Part shown: positions 1 through 7,007 of the stretch, in pieces | Position numbering within the stretch: the stretch's first letter is position 1 | Layout of the letters: every line of letters begins with the position of its first letter | Origin: a virus | Length of the DNA: 24,139 nt | Strand: one strand, 5' to 3' | Virus record (IMG/VR): IMGVR_UViG_3300042561_000583 | Location: 1 to 24,139 of that record | Notes under the pieces: model-generated | The model's input: the letters and a program-made list of their open reading frames with translations, nothing else | Told to the model about the DNA's origin: nothing | The model's database searches: none | Position numbers and translations under genes: made by a program

Positions 1-84
1 CCGGGCGAAGACCTGAAGGCGATCCACCAGTACAGCACCAAGCACACGGACGAGGGGAGGCCCAGCGAATGCGCGACCTACTAG
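1..84 (+). CDS. 3' end of an upstream gene (unidentified, possibly capsid)
   Basis: Frame 1 is open from the window edge to a TAG at 82-84 and encodes 27 residues ending SECATY. The next gene starts inside it at 69, a 16-base overlap typical of this operon, and a GGGGAGG ribosome site for that gene lies within this tail at about 54-60. From its place just before the head-tail connector genes it could be the end of the major capsid protein, but nothing in the 27 residues identifies a family. Confidence 0.55.
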   Translation, partial: PGEDLKAIHQYSTKHTDEGRPSECATY

Positions 85-287
85 TCATCCGCCGCAACTG
101 CGCCGTCTGGGAGGCGCTGCACGGGCGGCGTGATCTGAGGCCAGGGTGCATCGTGGAGGTTGACGAGCGCATCGCCGAGAAGCTCGTCGCAAGCGGAAGC
201 GCGGAGCGGCTGGTGAAGCCCGCGCCGCTGTTCGAGGACGCGGCCCAACTCGCCGCCGTGCCGAAGAGAAGGCAGAGGAAAGCCTGA
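69..287 (+). CDS. Small phage protein of the capsid-connector junction
   Basis: A 72-residue protein with a central stretch, RPGCIVEVDERIAEKLVASG, that follows the pattern 'pG-x-VVEVDe-x-xAxxLvxxGxAe' common in short phage proteins encoded between the major capsid gene and the head-tail connector. The C-terminus is basic (KRRQRK). The start has a GGGGAGG site about eight bases upstream. The stop overlaps the next start as TGATG. The family's function is not established; a minor head or connector-associated role is inferred from position only. Confidence 0.7.
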   Translation: MRDLLVIRRNCAVWEALHGRRDLRPGCIVEVDERIAEKLVASGSAERLVKPAPLFEDAAQLAAVPKRRQRKA

Positions 288-1093
288 TGTCTTCAGCACT
301 CGCACACGCCACGCTCGCAGAGGCCAAGGAGTTCCTTGGCCTCACCACGCAGGACTACGACACGATCCTTGACGCGTGCCTCGACCGCGCGTCGGCGTGG
401 GTCGACCGCTACTGCGGTCGGGTGTTCGTCTCGCAGCGCCACTACGAGGTCAAGGAGGGCGGCGGGGAGCGGCTCGTCCTGCGTCATCAGCCCGTCTCGG
501 CGGTCAACTTCGTCGGAACTTCGACGGATGTTTTCCTGACAGTGACGAGCACGACGGCCTCGGACATCGCCGCGACCGTGTCTGCGTTCGACGGCAAGCT
601 CGCGCTTCGCCGCATGGACAGCGTCGGCACGGCGACGGCCACCGACCTTGCGCTCGACACCTACCCGACCACGGCGGCTCTCGCGGCACAGGTGAACCTC
701 ACGGCGGGCTTTGCCGCGACGGTCGGCGTGTCCGCGCCGAGCCGCTACCTCGCGCGCGCGGCGGGCCGAGACTGCAAGGGCGGCGGCGCGGTCATGCTTG
801 GTTACTCGGCAGTCTCCGAGTGGCAGCTGGACGAGGAGCGCGGCATCGTCTACGGAAAGAGCCTCGACCGCTGGCAATCGGTGATGGTGGACTATCAGGG
901 CGGCTACACGACGCTTCCGCCCGATGTCGTGCACGCCACGCTGTCGATGTGCGGCAACTTTTTCCGCGACAGGACGCGCGACTCGGCTGTAGCCAGCGAG
1001 TCGCTCGGCGGCTACTCGTACTCGATCAAGTCGGGCGAGGACATGAGCCGCGAGATCGACGGGCTTCTCGGCCCGTATCGGAGGATTCGTTGA
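287..1093 (+). CDS. Head-tail connector (gp6-like adaptor)
   Basis: A 268-residue protein. The N-terminus reads LAEAKEFLGLTTQDYDTILD followed by ASAWVDRYCGR, the helical opening of phage gp6-like head-tail connectors (HK97 gp6 type), in which helices form a ring below the portal. It is longer than the usual 100-200 residues: residues about 60-200 form a beta-rich, Thr/Ala-rich insertion before a closing helical part with FFRDRTRDSAVASESLGGYSYS. It would form the adaptor ring through which DNA leaves the capsid. The stop overlaps a TTG start of the next gene, and the next four products continue the connector and tail-completion series. Confidence 0.82.
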   Translation: MSSALAHATLAEAKEFLGLTTQDYDTILDACLDRASAWVDRYCGRVFVSQRHYEVKEGGGERLVLRHQPVSAVNFVGTSTDVFLTVTSTTASDIAATVSAFDGKLALRRMDSVGTATATDLALDTYPTTAALAAQVNLTAGFAATVGVSAPSRYLARAAGRDCKGGGAVMLGYSAVSEWQLDEERGIVYGKSLDRWQSVMVDYQGGYTTLPPDVVHATLSMCGNFFRDRTRDSAVASESLGGYSYSIKSGEDMSREIDGLLGPYRRIR

Positions 1094-1458
1094 GCATCGG
1101 CTCGCTCGTCACGCGGTTCGGGCGCAAGCTGTGGGTCTACAGGCCCACGGTGGGCGTTGCGTCCGATGGCGAGGTCACGCGCACCTACGCGGCGGTGTGC
1201 TGCGTCAAGGGTTTCGTGCAGCCGACCACGCAGTCCAGCGATGTCGCGCAAGGCCGCATGGACGGGCGCACATCCTGCACGATCTACCTCGAGGGCGCGG
1301 TCGACATCCGCATCGACGACGAGGTGCGCGACAGCCTCGCGACGACGGCGCGGAACTACCGCGTGATCGGGTCGGTGAACCCCGGCGAACTCGGGCTGAC
1401 TCAGGCCGCGCCGCACCTCAGCATGACCTCCGTCGAAGCGGTCGAGGTGCTGTCGTGA
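1090..1458 (+). CDS. Head closure protein (head-tail joining)
   Basis: The start is TTG at 1090, overlapping the previous stop as TTGA; longer versions of this frame run as a shadow through the connector gene. The product is 122 residues: N-terminal FGRKLWVYRPT, then a small beta-barrel with CCVKGFVQPTT, DGRTSCTIYLEG, RIDDEV and NYRVIGSVNPGE. This is the layout of the phage head closure family (HK97 gp7 / SPP1 gp16 type), which binds below the connector and stops DNA leaking until the tail attaches. Family assignment rests on size, strand pattern and position. It ends in a GTGA overlap with the next gene. Confidence 0.75.
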   Translation: MSIGSLVTRFGRKLWVYRPTVGVASDGEVTRTYAAVCCVKGFVQPTTQSSDVAQGRMDGRTSCTIYLEGAVDIRIDDEVRDSLATTARNYRVIGSVNPGELGLTQAAPHLSMTSVEAVEVLS

Positions 1459-1976
1459 GCGATGTAACGGTCGACATCGACGACGAGTCGATCCGCAGAC
1501 GCGTGAAGCGCGGGATCGTGAACGGGCTTCTTTCTGTGCAGCTCGTCATCTCGCGGCTGCTGCGGTCGGAACTTTCGCGCCCTGGCAGCGGTCGCCGCTA
1601 CCGCGTGGCGCGCGGACGCAAGAACGGGCGCAACCTCCGCGCACAGGGCATCCATGTCGCCTCGGCGGCGGGCGCTCCTCCCGCCGTCGACACGGGCCGA
1701 TTGCGGCAGTCGTGGGCGCTGGCGGGCAACGCCGACCGAACATTCGGGCGCAAGGGCAGCAAGACGACGCAGACCCTCGCGGCGATCGAGGTCGAGGACA
1801 CGGGCGACCGCGTCGGGTTCTCCTACGGCTCGAACCTGAAGTACGCGCGCTTCCTTGAGTTCGGCACGCGGCGCATCAGGCCGCGCCCGTATGTGCGGCC
1901 TGTTTTCAACGCCGTATCAAAGCGCGCCGAGCGCATCATCGGGACAGCCGCACAGGAGGAGATCGACAAGCCATGA
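1455..1976 (+). CDS. HK97 gp10-like tail completion / neck protein
   Basis: GTG start at 1455, overlapping the previous stop; 173 residues. The C-terminal part reads YARFLEFGTRRIRPRPYVRP, the signature of HK97 gp10-like proteins ('YaxyvEfGTrrm.arPflrPa'). VDTGRLRQSWA at about 80-90 is the other conserved segment ('DTGxLrxS'). A basic loop (RYRVARGRKNGRNLRAQG) is typical. The protein acts at the head-tail neck or tail completion step. It is coupled to the tail terminator by an ATGA overlap. The family is clear, though its exact structural role differs between phages. Confidence 0.87.
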   Translation: MSDVTVDIDDESIRRRVKRGIVNGLLSVQLVISRLLRSELSRPGSGRRYRVARGRKNGRNLRAQGIHVASAAGAPPAVDTGRLRQSWALAGNADRTFGRKGSKTTQTLAAIEVEDTGDRVGFSYGSNLKYARFLEFGTRRIRPRPYVRPVFNAVSKRAERIIGTAAQEEIDKP

Positions 1977-2374
1977 AGGGCATCTTCGACACCCTGCGCG
2001 GGCGTATCAACGCGAGCACCGCGCTCCTGACGGCGTGCGGCTCCCGCATCTACCTCGACGAGGCTCCCGCGAACTCGCCGACTCCGCTCGTCGTGTACTC
2101 GTCAGTCTCGGCGACGGTCGAGCCGCACTTCGGCGGACAGAAGCGGTACACGCTCGATGTCGACTTCCTGATCGTGTACACGAACGCGGGCAACACCGCG
2201 ATCTGGACGATCGCTCAGGAACTCGAGACGGCGCTGTCGACTCCGATCGCGGCGGTGTCGGGTTCTGGCATCGACCGCGTGACCGCCGTCAAGGTCGCGG
2301 GGGGCGTGCCGTCATTCGATGACGACGCTTGGACGATGACGGAACGGTACAGGCTCACCGCTTGGGACATCTGA
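1973..2374 (+). CDS. Tail terminator protein (DUF3168-like)
   Basis: A 133-residue protein: N-terminal GIFDTLRGRINASTALLTAC helix, then RIYLDEAPANSPTPLVVYS, a strand with RYTLDVDFLIVYT, a helix IWTIAQELETAL, and a final TERYRLTAWD strand. This order (helix, 'Y...P....P.vv', 'v.v.v.s', helix, final 'r..l..r') matches the DUF3168 / gp17-like tail-completion family. These proteins form the hexameric ring that stops tail tube growth and joins tail to head. It directly precedes the tail tube gene, as is usual. Confidence 0.82.
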   Translation: MKGIFDTLRGRINASTALLTACGSRIYLDEAPANSPTPLVVYSSVSATVEPHFGGQKRYTLDVDFLIVYTNAGNTAIWTIAQELETALSTPIAAVSGSGIDRVTAVKVAGGVPSFDDDAWTMTERYRLTAWDI

Positions 2375-2384
2375 GGAATCGACC

Positions 2385-2807
2385 ATGCCAACCACCTACA
2401 TCATTGGAAACGACGGCGATGTCTCGCTCGGCACGGGCATCACGAACAAGATCAAGGTTCGCACCTTTGCGGCGACGCTCGCGCGCACCGAAAGCGACCT
2501 GACGGGCTTCGGCGACACGGGTCGCCGCCGCCGCCTCGGAATGCTCGACCTGACGGGATCGCTGACGGGGTCGCTCGAAGTGAACGACACGGGCACTACC
2601 TCGGTCGCCGTGATGTTCAACCAGACCGGAACCACGCTGATCACGCTCGGCCTGTTCGACGGCACGGCAACAACCGACGCGCGAATCGCTGCGAACTGCA
2701 TCTTGAACAACTACGCCTTCGCGTCCGACAAGACGGGCGATGTCACGATCACCGCGAACTTCGGCAACGCGGACGGCGCTGCGCCCGTTGTCACCTGGCT
2801 TGTCTGA
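2385..2807 (+). CDS. Major tail (tube) protein
   Basis: A 140-residue, Thr- and Gly-rich beta protein with no membrane segment. It includes GNDGDVSLGTGITNKIKVRT near the start, a central DLTGSLTGSLEVNDTGTTSV, and a closing strand TGDVTITANFGNADGA. Size, beta content and place between the tail terminator and the tail chaperone pair identify the tube-forming protein, which polymerises as stacked hexamer rings. A 10-base gap with a GAGG site precedes the ATG, so initiation is independent, as expected for an abundant product. No immunoglobulin-like C-terminal extension is visible. Confidence 0.78.
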   Translation: MPTTYIIGNDGDVSLGTGITNKIKVRTFAATLARTESDLTGFGDTGRRRRLGMLDLTGSLTGSLEVNDTGTTSVAVMFNQTGTTLITLGLFDGTATTDARIAANCILNNYAFASDKTGDVTITANFGNADGAAPVVTWLV

Positions 2808-3064
2808 TGCACCAAGCGGTCGGACTCTTCGGCCCAAGCGAAAGCGACTGGATCGTCACGCTCGTACTGCGCGACGGCACGGCGCGGACGCGCCGCGTCT
2901 CGCCAGGGACTGTCAGCGAGGAGCACGCGGTTCGATGCGCGGTGATGTCGGAGCGGGTCGACCTCAAGGGGATCGACGGTTGGAGCATCCGCCGTGTCGG
3001 AGACAAGCGCGTTGCCGCGCCTGACGATGCGTTCGCGGAGCTTTTGCGAAGGAGGATGCGATGA
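2807..3064 (+). CDS. Hypothetical protein between tail tube and tail chaperone genes
   Basis: An 85-residue protein starting in a TGATG overlap with the tail tube gene and ending in an ATGA overlap with the chaperone gene. It opens with SDWIVTLVLRDGTARTRRV, a strand pair, and has a basic C-terminal helix (FAELLRRRMR). I do not recognise a family. Its position, coupled to both neighbours, suggests a part in tail assembly, but nothing in the residues shows this. Confidence 0.6.
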   Translation: MHQAVGLFGPSESDWIVTLVLRDGTARTRRVSPGTVSEEHAVRCAVMSERVDLKGIDGWSIRRVGDKRVAAPDDAFAELLRRRMR

Positions 3065-3450
3065 TCAGGCTGTCTGCATGGACACATGAAGTGGAGGGGC
3101 GCGCGTTCTCGCTGCGCCCGCTGACGGTTCGGGAGAGGATCGCGCTCGGCGAGAGCCTCGCGGACGCGATGGCTGCGGACGCGGCGCGTGACGCGCGCGC
3201 GGCGGGCATGACCCCGAAGGAGGCGGTCGCGGAGGCCCGCACGGCCCGCGACGAGGCGCGGCGCGCGAGCGCGCTGGTCATGTCGTGCTTCTCGCTCTCG
3301 GGGGCGCTGCGCGTCCTTGACCGCGCGTGCGAGGAGAGCGGCGAACTCGTCGCGCTCGTCGAGCCACAGGTCGCCACGGCGCTTGCGCTTGGCGCGCTCG
3401 GCATCGACCTCGAGGAGCACGAACGGCGGGCCGCGTCGGGAAATCCGTAG
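3061..3450 (+). CDS. Tail assembly chaperone, short form (gpG-like)
   Basis: A 129-residue mainly helical product. It begins with AWTHEVEGRAFSLRPLTVRE, the 'f.lrpltv.e' opening seen in tail chaperones and related tail-assembly proteins, followed by Ala/Arg-rich helices (MTPKEAVAEARTARDEARRA). The stop at 3448-3450 lies four bases after a G GGA AAT slippery heptamer (3438-3444). Its position directly before the tape measure gene is that of lambda gpG, whose product chaperones the tape measure and recruits tube subunits. The assignment rests on position plus the frameshift signal rather than on close similarity. Confidence 0.75.
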   Translation: MIRLSAWTHEVEGRAFSLRPLTVRERIALGESLADAMAADAARDARAAGMTPKEAVAEARTARDEARRASALVMSCFSLSGALRVLDRACEESGELVALVEPQVATALALGALGIDLEEHERRAASGNP

Positions 3451-3644
3451 GCCCGCTGTCGCCAGAGCCGCCGCGCGACTGGCTCGCGCACGCGCATCTG
3501 GTGGCGCGGGCGTGCCCGGGACTCGGCAACCCGCTCGACCTCGTCTGCGGCGAGTTCGAGGCGCACCTCGTCATGGCCGCGAAGGGCAGCGGCGAGCGCA
3601 CGGATGATCCCGATTGGATGAGACGATATGTGGAGGGACGATGA
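3061..3644 (+). CDS. Tail assembly chaperone, frameshifted long form (gpGT-like)
   Basis: This is the predicted -1 frameshift product. Ribosomes read frame 1 from 3061 to the slippery heptamer GGGAAAT at 3438-3444, slip back one base, and continue in the third frame to the TGA at 3642-3644. The fusion has about 194 residues: 128 from the short form, then 66 starting SVGPLSPEPPRDWLAHAHLV and ending WMRRYVEGR. The downstream part has no credible start of its own, and its frame before 3430 is a shadow of the short form. In lambda the equivalent T domain recruits tail tube subunits to the tape measure. The stop overlaps the tape measure ATG. Confidence 0.72.
3426..3456 (+). promoter_or_regulatory. 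Programmed -1 ribosomal frameshift site
   Basis: The heptamer G GGA AAT (3438-3444) sits in the correct phase (tcG GGA AAT) and fits the X XXY YYZ rule; lambda uses GGGAAAG at the same point. The zero-frame stop follows at 3448. Perfect 7-base arms GCGGGCC (3426-3432) and GGCCCGC (3450-3456) flank it, so the slip site can lie in the loop of a hairpin. Usually a stimulatory structure lies wholly downstream, so the role of these arms is inference. Confidence 0.75.
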
Positions 3645-4618
3645 ACGCGGGCGCGATCAATATCTCCGTGGCGGCGACCATGACTCGCTTCAACGAGTCG
3701 ATGACCGCCGTGAAGACGACCGCCGCGACTAAGGGCGGCGAGGCGGGCAAGGCGTTCAAGGACTCGTTCGACAAGCAGGGCAGCGGACTCGGGGCCGACT
3801 ACGGCAAGCAGCTGCAGAACTCGATACGCGGAGCCATCGCGGTCGGCGCAATCTCCCAGGCGATGAAGGTCGCGATCGAGGAGGGCGCGCGCGGCGCGAA
3901 CTTTGCGGACGCGGTCGCCGCAGGGATCAAGTCCGTGCCTGTCATCGGCGCTTTTGCAAGCCTCATCGAAGCGGGGATGGACTATGCGATCGGCACATCG
4001 ACCGCCGAGGCAGCGCGCGAAGCGTCCCGCGCAATGGAGGCCGAGGCACAGAAATCGCTTGCCGTCGCGGAGGGCCGCGCCAAGCGCCTCGTAGCCGCCG
4101 AGTTCGAACTGCGCCGCAACGCGGCGCGCGAGGCGGGGGACGAGCGTCTCGCGATCGACCTTGAGGCTCAGGAGAAGCTCGCCGCGCTCGAGAAGCAATT
4201 CAAGGAGGAAAGCCTCGCGGCGACGCGCGACAACGAAAGGAAGTTCCTTGCGGAAATCTTTCAGGCCGAGCGCAAGCTGATACAGCAGTCCGCAGCCGAG
4301 CGCATCAAGGCGATAGACGATGCGGCGGAAAAACAGGCTCGCGCCGACGAGGAACGAATCCGCGCTGAATCCGAGAAGCTGGCGCGCGAGGACGAGGCTC
4401 GGCGTGAGAAGCAGCTCGATCTCCTCAAGCAGGAACTGGCAGAGGTCGAGTCGCAGCGCGAGACGATGCGGGGCGCGGTCGGTTCTGTCTCGACTGCCAT
4501 CGGAGAATTCAGGTTCGCAGCGTACTCGGACAACGAGAAGAAGCAGAACGACAAAGACCTTCTGAGCCAAGTGAGGCAGATCAACGCAAAAGCCGCCGCG
4601 CTTGGAGGGTTCATCTAA
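3641..4618 (+). CDS. Tape measure protein (unusually short)
   Basis: The start is ATG 3641, with a GGAGGG site four bases upstream and ATGA overlap with the chaperone stop; an ATG at 3614 lies inside the chaperone frame and has no such site. The 325-residue product has an N-terminal region (NISVAATMTRFNESMTAV), a hydrophobic Gly/Ala segment at about residues 58-115 (AIAVGAISQA, VPVIGAFASLIEAGMDYAIG), and a long charged helical coiled coil at about 120-310 rich in Ala, Glu, Arg and Lys. That is tape measure architecture, though lambda's has 853 residues. By the common rule of about 0.15 nm per residue it would set a tail near 50 nm. Confidence 0.72.
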   Translation: MNAGAINISVAATMTRFNESMTAVKTTAATKGGEAGKAFKDSFDKQGSGLGADYGKQLQNSIRGAIAVGAISQAMKVAIEEGARGANFADAVAAGIKSVPVIGAFASLIEAGMDYAIGTSTAEAAREASRAMEAEAQKSLAVAEGRAKRLVAAEFELRRNAAREAGDERLAIDLEAQEKLAALEKQFKEESLAATRDNERKFLAEIFQAERKLIQQSAAERIKAIDDAAEKQARADEERIRAESEKLAREDEARREKQLDLLKQELAEVESQRETMRGAVGSVSTAIGEFRFAAYSDNEKKQNDKDLLSQVRQINAKAAALGGFI

Positions 4619-5418
4619 TGGCGCAGGAAGTCCACGAACAACTTGATTCGCGATCGCTTGCGACCAACGGCGGAAGGCTGACAGGAACAAGGGTGTTCGT
4701 CGTTTGGGACGACGCGTCCGCGATCACCGAGCCGATCCAGATCGAGCTCGGCGCGAACGGAATGCCACAGGCTGGCGATGCGTTCCCGGGCGAAAACAAT
4801 GTCTTTGCGCAGACCCTCAGCTACGAGCCGATTCCCGCGTCGAACAACGCTTGGCGCGTCACATGGGGCTATCAGTCTGGCGAGTTCGTCGGACTGCTTC
4901 CAAGCGAGGAGGGATACCTCGGTGTCCATGTCGATTGGATCGCCGAGTTCGCGCTGTTCTACCGCGTGCCCCCTGGCCTTCTTCTCTTCGACGGCGCACC
5001 GACCGACGCGGACATCGGCGGAAAGTCGATCGACGCGGGAGGCAATCCTCTCAGCGTTGCGGTGAAGCGCGCAAAGCTCGTTCTCGAGGAGACGGTTTCC
5101 GCGTCCTCGATGGAGACGCGGGCAGAGCGTTTCTTCGATGCGGTCGGCGCAAGGAACGACCGACCGTTCTACGGAGCGGAAACTGGCAAGCTCCTGTACA
5201 TCGGTGCGCAGAGCAGCAGGACTTCCGTGTCGCTCTACAGCATCCGTCACGAATTCCTCTATGACCGCTACTACCACATGCAGCAAGTCCCGCGCATGAA
5301 TCCGCAGGGACGCGTCGAACTCGAGGTGACGGCCAACGGGTCGTATGCGGGCTGGGTGCGATGGATTCAGCCGTTCGAGTCGCTTGCCAACTTCAACAAC
5401 CTCAGCGAGAACTTCTGA
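4618..5418 (+). CDS. Putative tail-tip protein (distal tail position)
   Basis: A 266-residue soluble protein starting in a TAATG overlap with the tape measure gene. It is beta-rich, with aromatic motifs such as WRVTWGYQSGEFVGLLPSE, GAETGKLLYIGAQ and HEFLYDRYYHMQQVPRMNP. The gene after the tape measure usually encodes the distal tail protein or hub, which joins tube to tip, and the size fits. I cannot match the sequence to a named family with confidence, so the role is inferred from position. The stop overlaps the next start as TGATG. Confidence 0.6.
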   Translation: MAQEVHEQLDSRSLATNGGRLTGTRVFVVWDDASAITEPIQIELGANGMPQAGDAFPGENNVFAQTLSYEPIPASNNAWRVTWGYQSGEFVGLLPSEEGYLGVHVDWIAEFALFYRVPPGLLLFDGAPTDADIGGKSIDAGGNPLSVAVKRAKLVLEETVSASSMETRAERFFDAVGARNDRPFYGAETGKLLYIGAQSSRTSVSLYSIRHEFLYDRYYHMQQVPRMNPQGRVELEVTANGSYAGWVRWIQPFESLANFNNLSENF

Positions 5419-5780
5419 TGTCGAGCGAAATCACCATCAACCTCCGTCTCCGCGTGCAGAAGGACTTCCTCGACCACAGGGAAGACCCCGGGACATTCCG
5501 CGTCGACATGACGGGAAGCAACGCGACGGGCGGCGTTCAGGCCATCGGTACGAGCGGCGAAGCCTTGAGCGTCACCGATGTCTCGACGCCCGGGTACGCG
5601 TACTTCCGCAACCTTGGGCCGACGAACTATGTCGACCTTGGAACGGGCACGACGACCTTTGTCGCGTTCGCGCGGCTCAAGGTGGGCGAGGCCGCGATCA
5701 TGCGGCTCGGCACGACTGCCCCGACCGCGCGGGCAAACACGGCGGCGGTGAACCTCCAGTACTACATTCTGGCTGACTGA
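5418..5780 (+). CDS. Small tail-associated protein
   Basis: The start is ATG 5418 in a TGATG overlap; the same frame is open upstream only as a shadow of the previous gene. The 120-residue product is beta-rich, with GYAYFRNLGPTNYVDLGTGT, FVAFARLKVGEAAIMRLGTT and a closing NLQYYILAD. This 'yayfrNlg.tNyVdlG....f..f.rLk.GE...mRl' pattern resembles small proteins found in the tail-tip or fibre regions of other siphoviruses. A virion role is likely but not shown. Confidence 0.62.
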   Translation: MSSEITINLRLRVQKDFLDHREDPGTFRVDMTGSNATGGVQAIGTSGEALSVTDVSTPGYAYFRNLGPTNYVDLGTGTTTFVAFARLKVGEAAIMRLGTTAPTARANTAAVNLQYYILAD

Positions 5781-5781
5781 A

Positions 5782-6540
5782 ATGCCCCCACCATTCAAGC
5801 GATTCACTGCGGGACAAATCGGCGAGCTGTCGTTCGACATACTCAACGAGATGTTTTCCCGCATCGAGGCGCTCGAGGGGATCGCGCAGCCAGCGCCGCG
5901 CAACCCGCGCGAGACGGACTTCAAGGACATGATCGTCGCGCGCCTTGGCGTGCGCGGCATCAACAACCGCTATGCGTGGACTGAGGTTGCAGCCGCCACG
6001 AACAACCTGAGTTTCCCGACGATGAGCGGAGGGCTTAGGTCGACTGTCGGCTCCGATCTGTACGCCACCGAGGCGGTGGCGGTGGACGACTCCGTCTATC
6101 AGGTCGGAGACATCGTGTTCTTGCTGCCGGCCCGCAAGAGCGACGGGCGCGCGTACATGGCGATCGTGCGCCCCGCAGGATCGCGCGTCAGGGTGTTCAA
6201 GATCACCGCGTCGACTCCGATACCCGGGCTTCCGGCTGGAAGCCCCGCGTGGAAGTACGATGTGATTCGCAGCGAGGTGTCATTCGACCCCGCGACGAAC
6301 CTGTACCAGTGGACGGACATCGCGGCGCAGGACGAGGATGTCACCATCGCCCTGAACGCAGCCGAGACGGTGATCGACACGGCGACGAACATCGGGCTCG
6401 GCACGGCGCGTCCGCCATCGGTGACGGGGTTCACCCGTCAGCCCATCAAGGTCGGCGCGCGCGTGCTTTGCACCGACACTGGCGGCAACACGCTCGTCTT
6501 CTCGATGCCGAACGGATACGCCATCAACTGCGGGAGCTGA
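5782..6540 (+). CDS. Hypothetical tail-region protein
   Basis: A 252-residue protein starting one base after the previous stop. Residues 1-35 form a short helix (FDILNEMFSRIEALEG), followed by a mostly beta body with ARLGVRGINNRYAWTEV, SVYQVGDIVFLLPARKSDGR and a closing GARVLCTDTGGNTLVFSMPN. No signal peptide or membrane segment is seen. Location in the late operon supports a virion or tail-tip component. I do not recognise the family. Confidence 0.6.
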   Translation: MPPPFKRFTAGQIGELSFDILNEMFSRIEALEGIAQPAPRNPRETDFKDMIVARLGVRGINNRYAWTEVAAATNNLSFPTMSGGLRSTVGSDLYATEAVAVDDSVYQVGDIVFLLPARKSDGRAYMAIVRPAGSRVRVFKITASTPIPGLPAGSPAWKYDVIRSEVSFDPATNLYQWTDIAAQDEDVTIALNAAETVIDTATNIGLGTARPPSVTGFTRQPIKVGARVLCTDTGGNTLVFSMPNGYAINCGS

Positions 6541-6542
6541 AC

Positions 6543-7007
6543 ATGGAAATCGGTCAGACATCACCAAGCCTTTCCGACGCGGCTCTTCCGCTGCCTTCCG
6601 TTTCGGCGACTTCCGCAGGCGGCGGCGGAATCGACTCGCGGACATCGACGCTGCCAAGCGGCTACAACACGCGCACATGGCGGTCTTTCCCGCGCCGCAA
6701 GCTGTCGGGCACGGTCGCAAAGACTGCCATTCAGCAGATCTACGAAGTCCCGAACGAGTCGAGCGCGGTCGTCGAGGTGCTCTATGTGTCGTCGATCACA
6801 TCGAACAACACCGACTTTCGTCTGCACCACACTCGCCCAGGCGAAGCGCCGACCACGGCAAACGCCATCTTCTACGATGTGACGACGAACGGGAAGACGA
6901 CCACGCGCTACGAGGGGCCGATCTACATGACTAGCGGCGACCGCATCTGGTGCAGCGCCGCGAACTCAGACCGCATCACGGTAACGCTGTACGGGGTCGA
7001 GGGTTGA
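6543..7007 (+). CDS. Hypothetical tail-region protein
   Basis: Start ATG 6543, two bases after the previous stop; 154 residues. A Ser/Gly-rich, probably flexible N-terminus (about 1-45) leads into a beta domain with AIQQIYEVPNESSAVVEVLY, LHHTRPGEAPTTANAIFYDV, YEGPIYMTSGDRIWCSAANS and the closing RITVTLYGVEG. This resembles small 'stimulus-free' beta-sandwich proteins near phage fibre genes, but no name is justified. It overlaps the next gene, which begins with TTG, as TTGA. Confidence 0.58.
   Translation: MEIGQTSPSLSDAALPLPSVSATSAGGGGIDSRTSTLPSGYNTRTWRSFPRRKLSGTVAKTAIQQIYEVPNESSAVVEVLYVSSITSNNTDFRLHHTRPGEAPTTANAIFYDVTTNGKTTTRYEGPIYMTSGDRIWCSAANSDRITVTLYGVEG

Noticed and set aside
3278-4690. 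470-codon open frame on the minus strand opposite the chaperone and tape measure genes
   Set aside because: It is antisense to well-supported genes. GC-rich coding DNA often leaves the opposite strand open, and the product is Arg/Leu-rich without domains.
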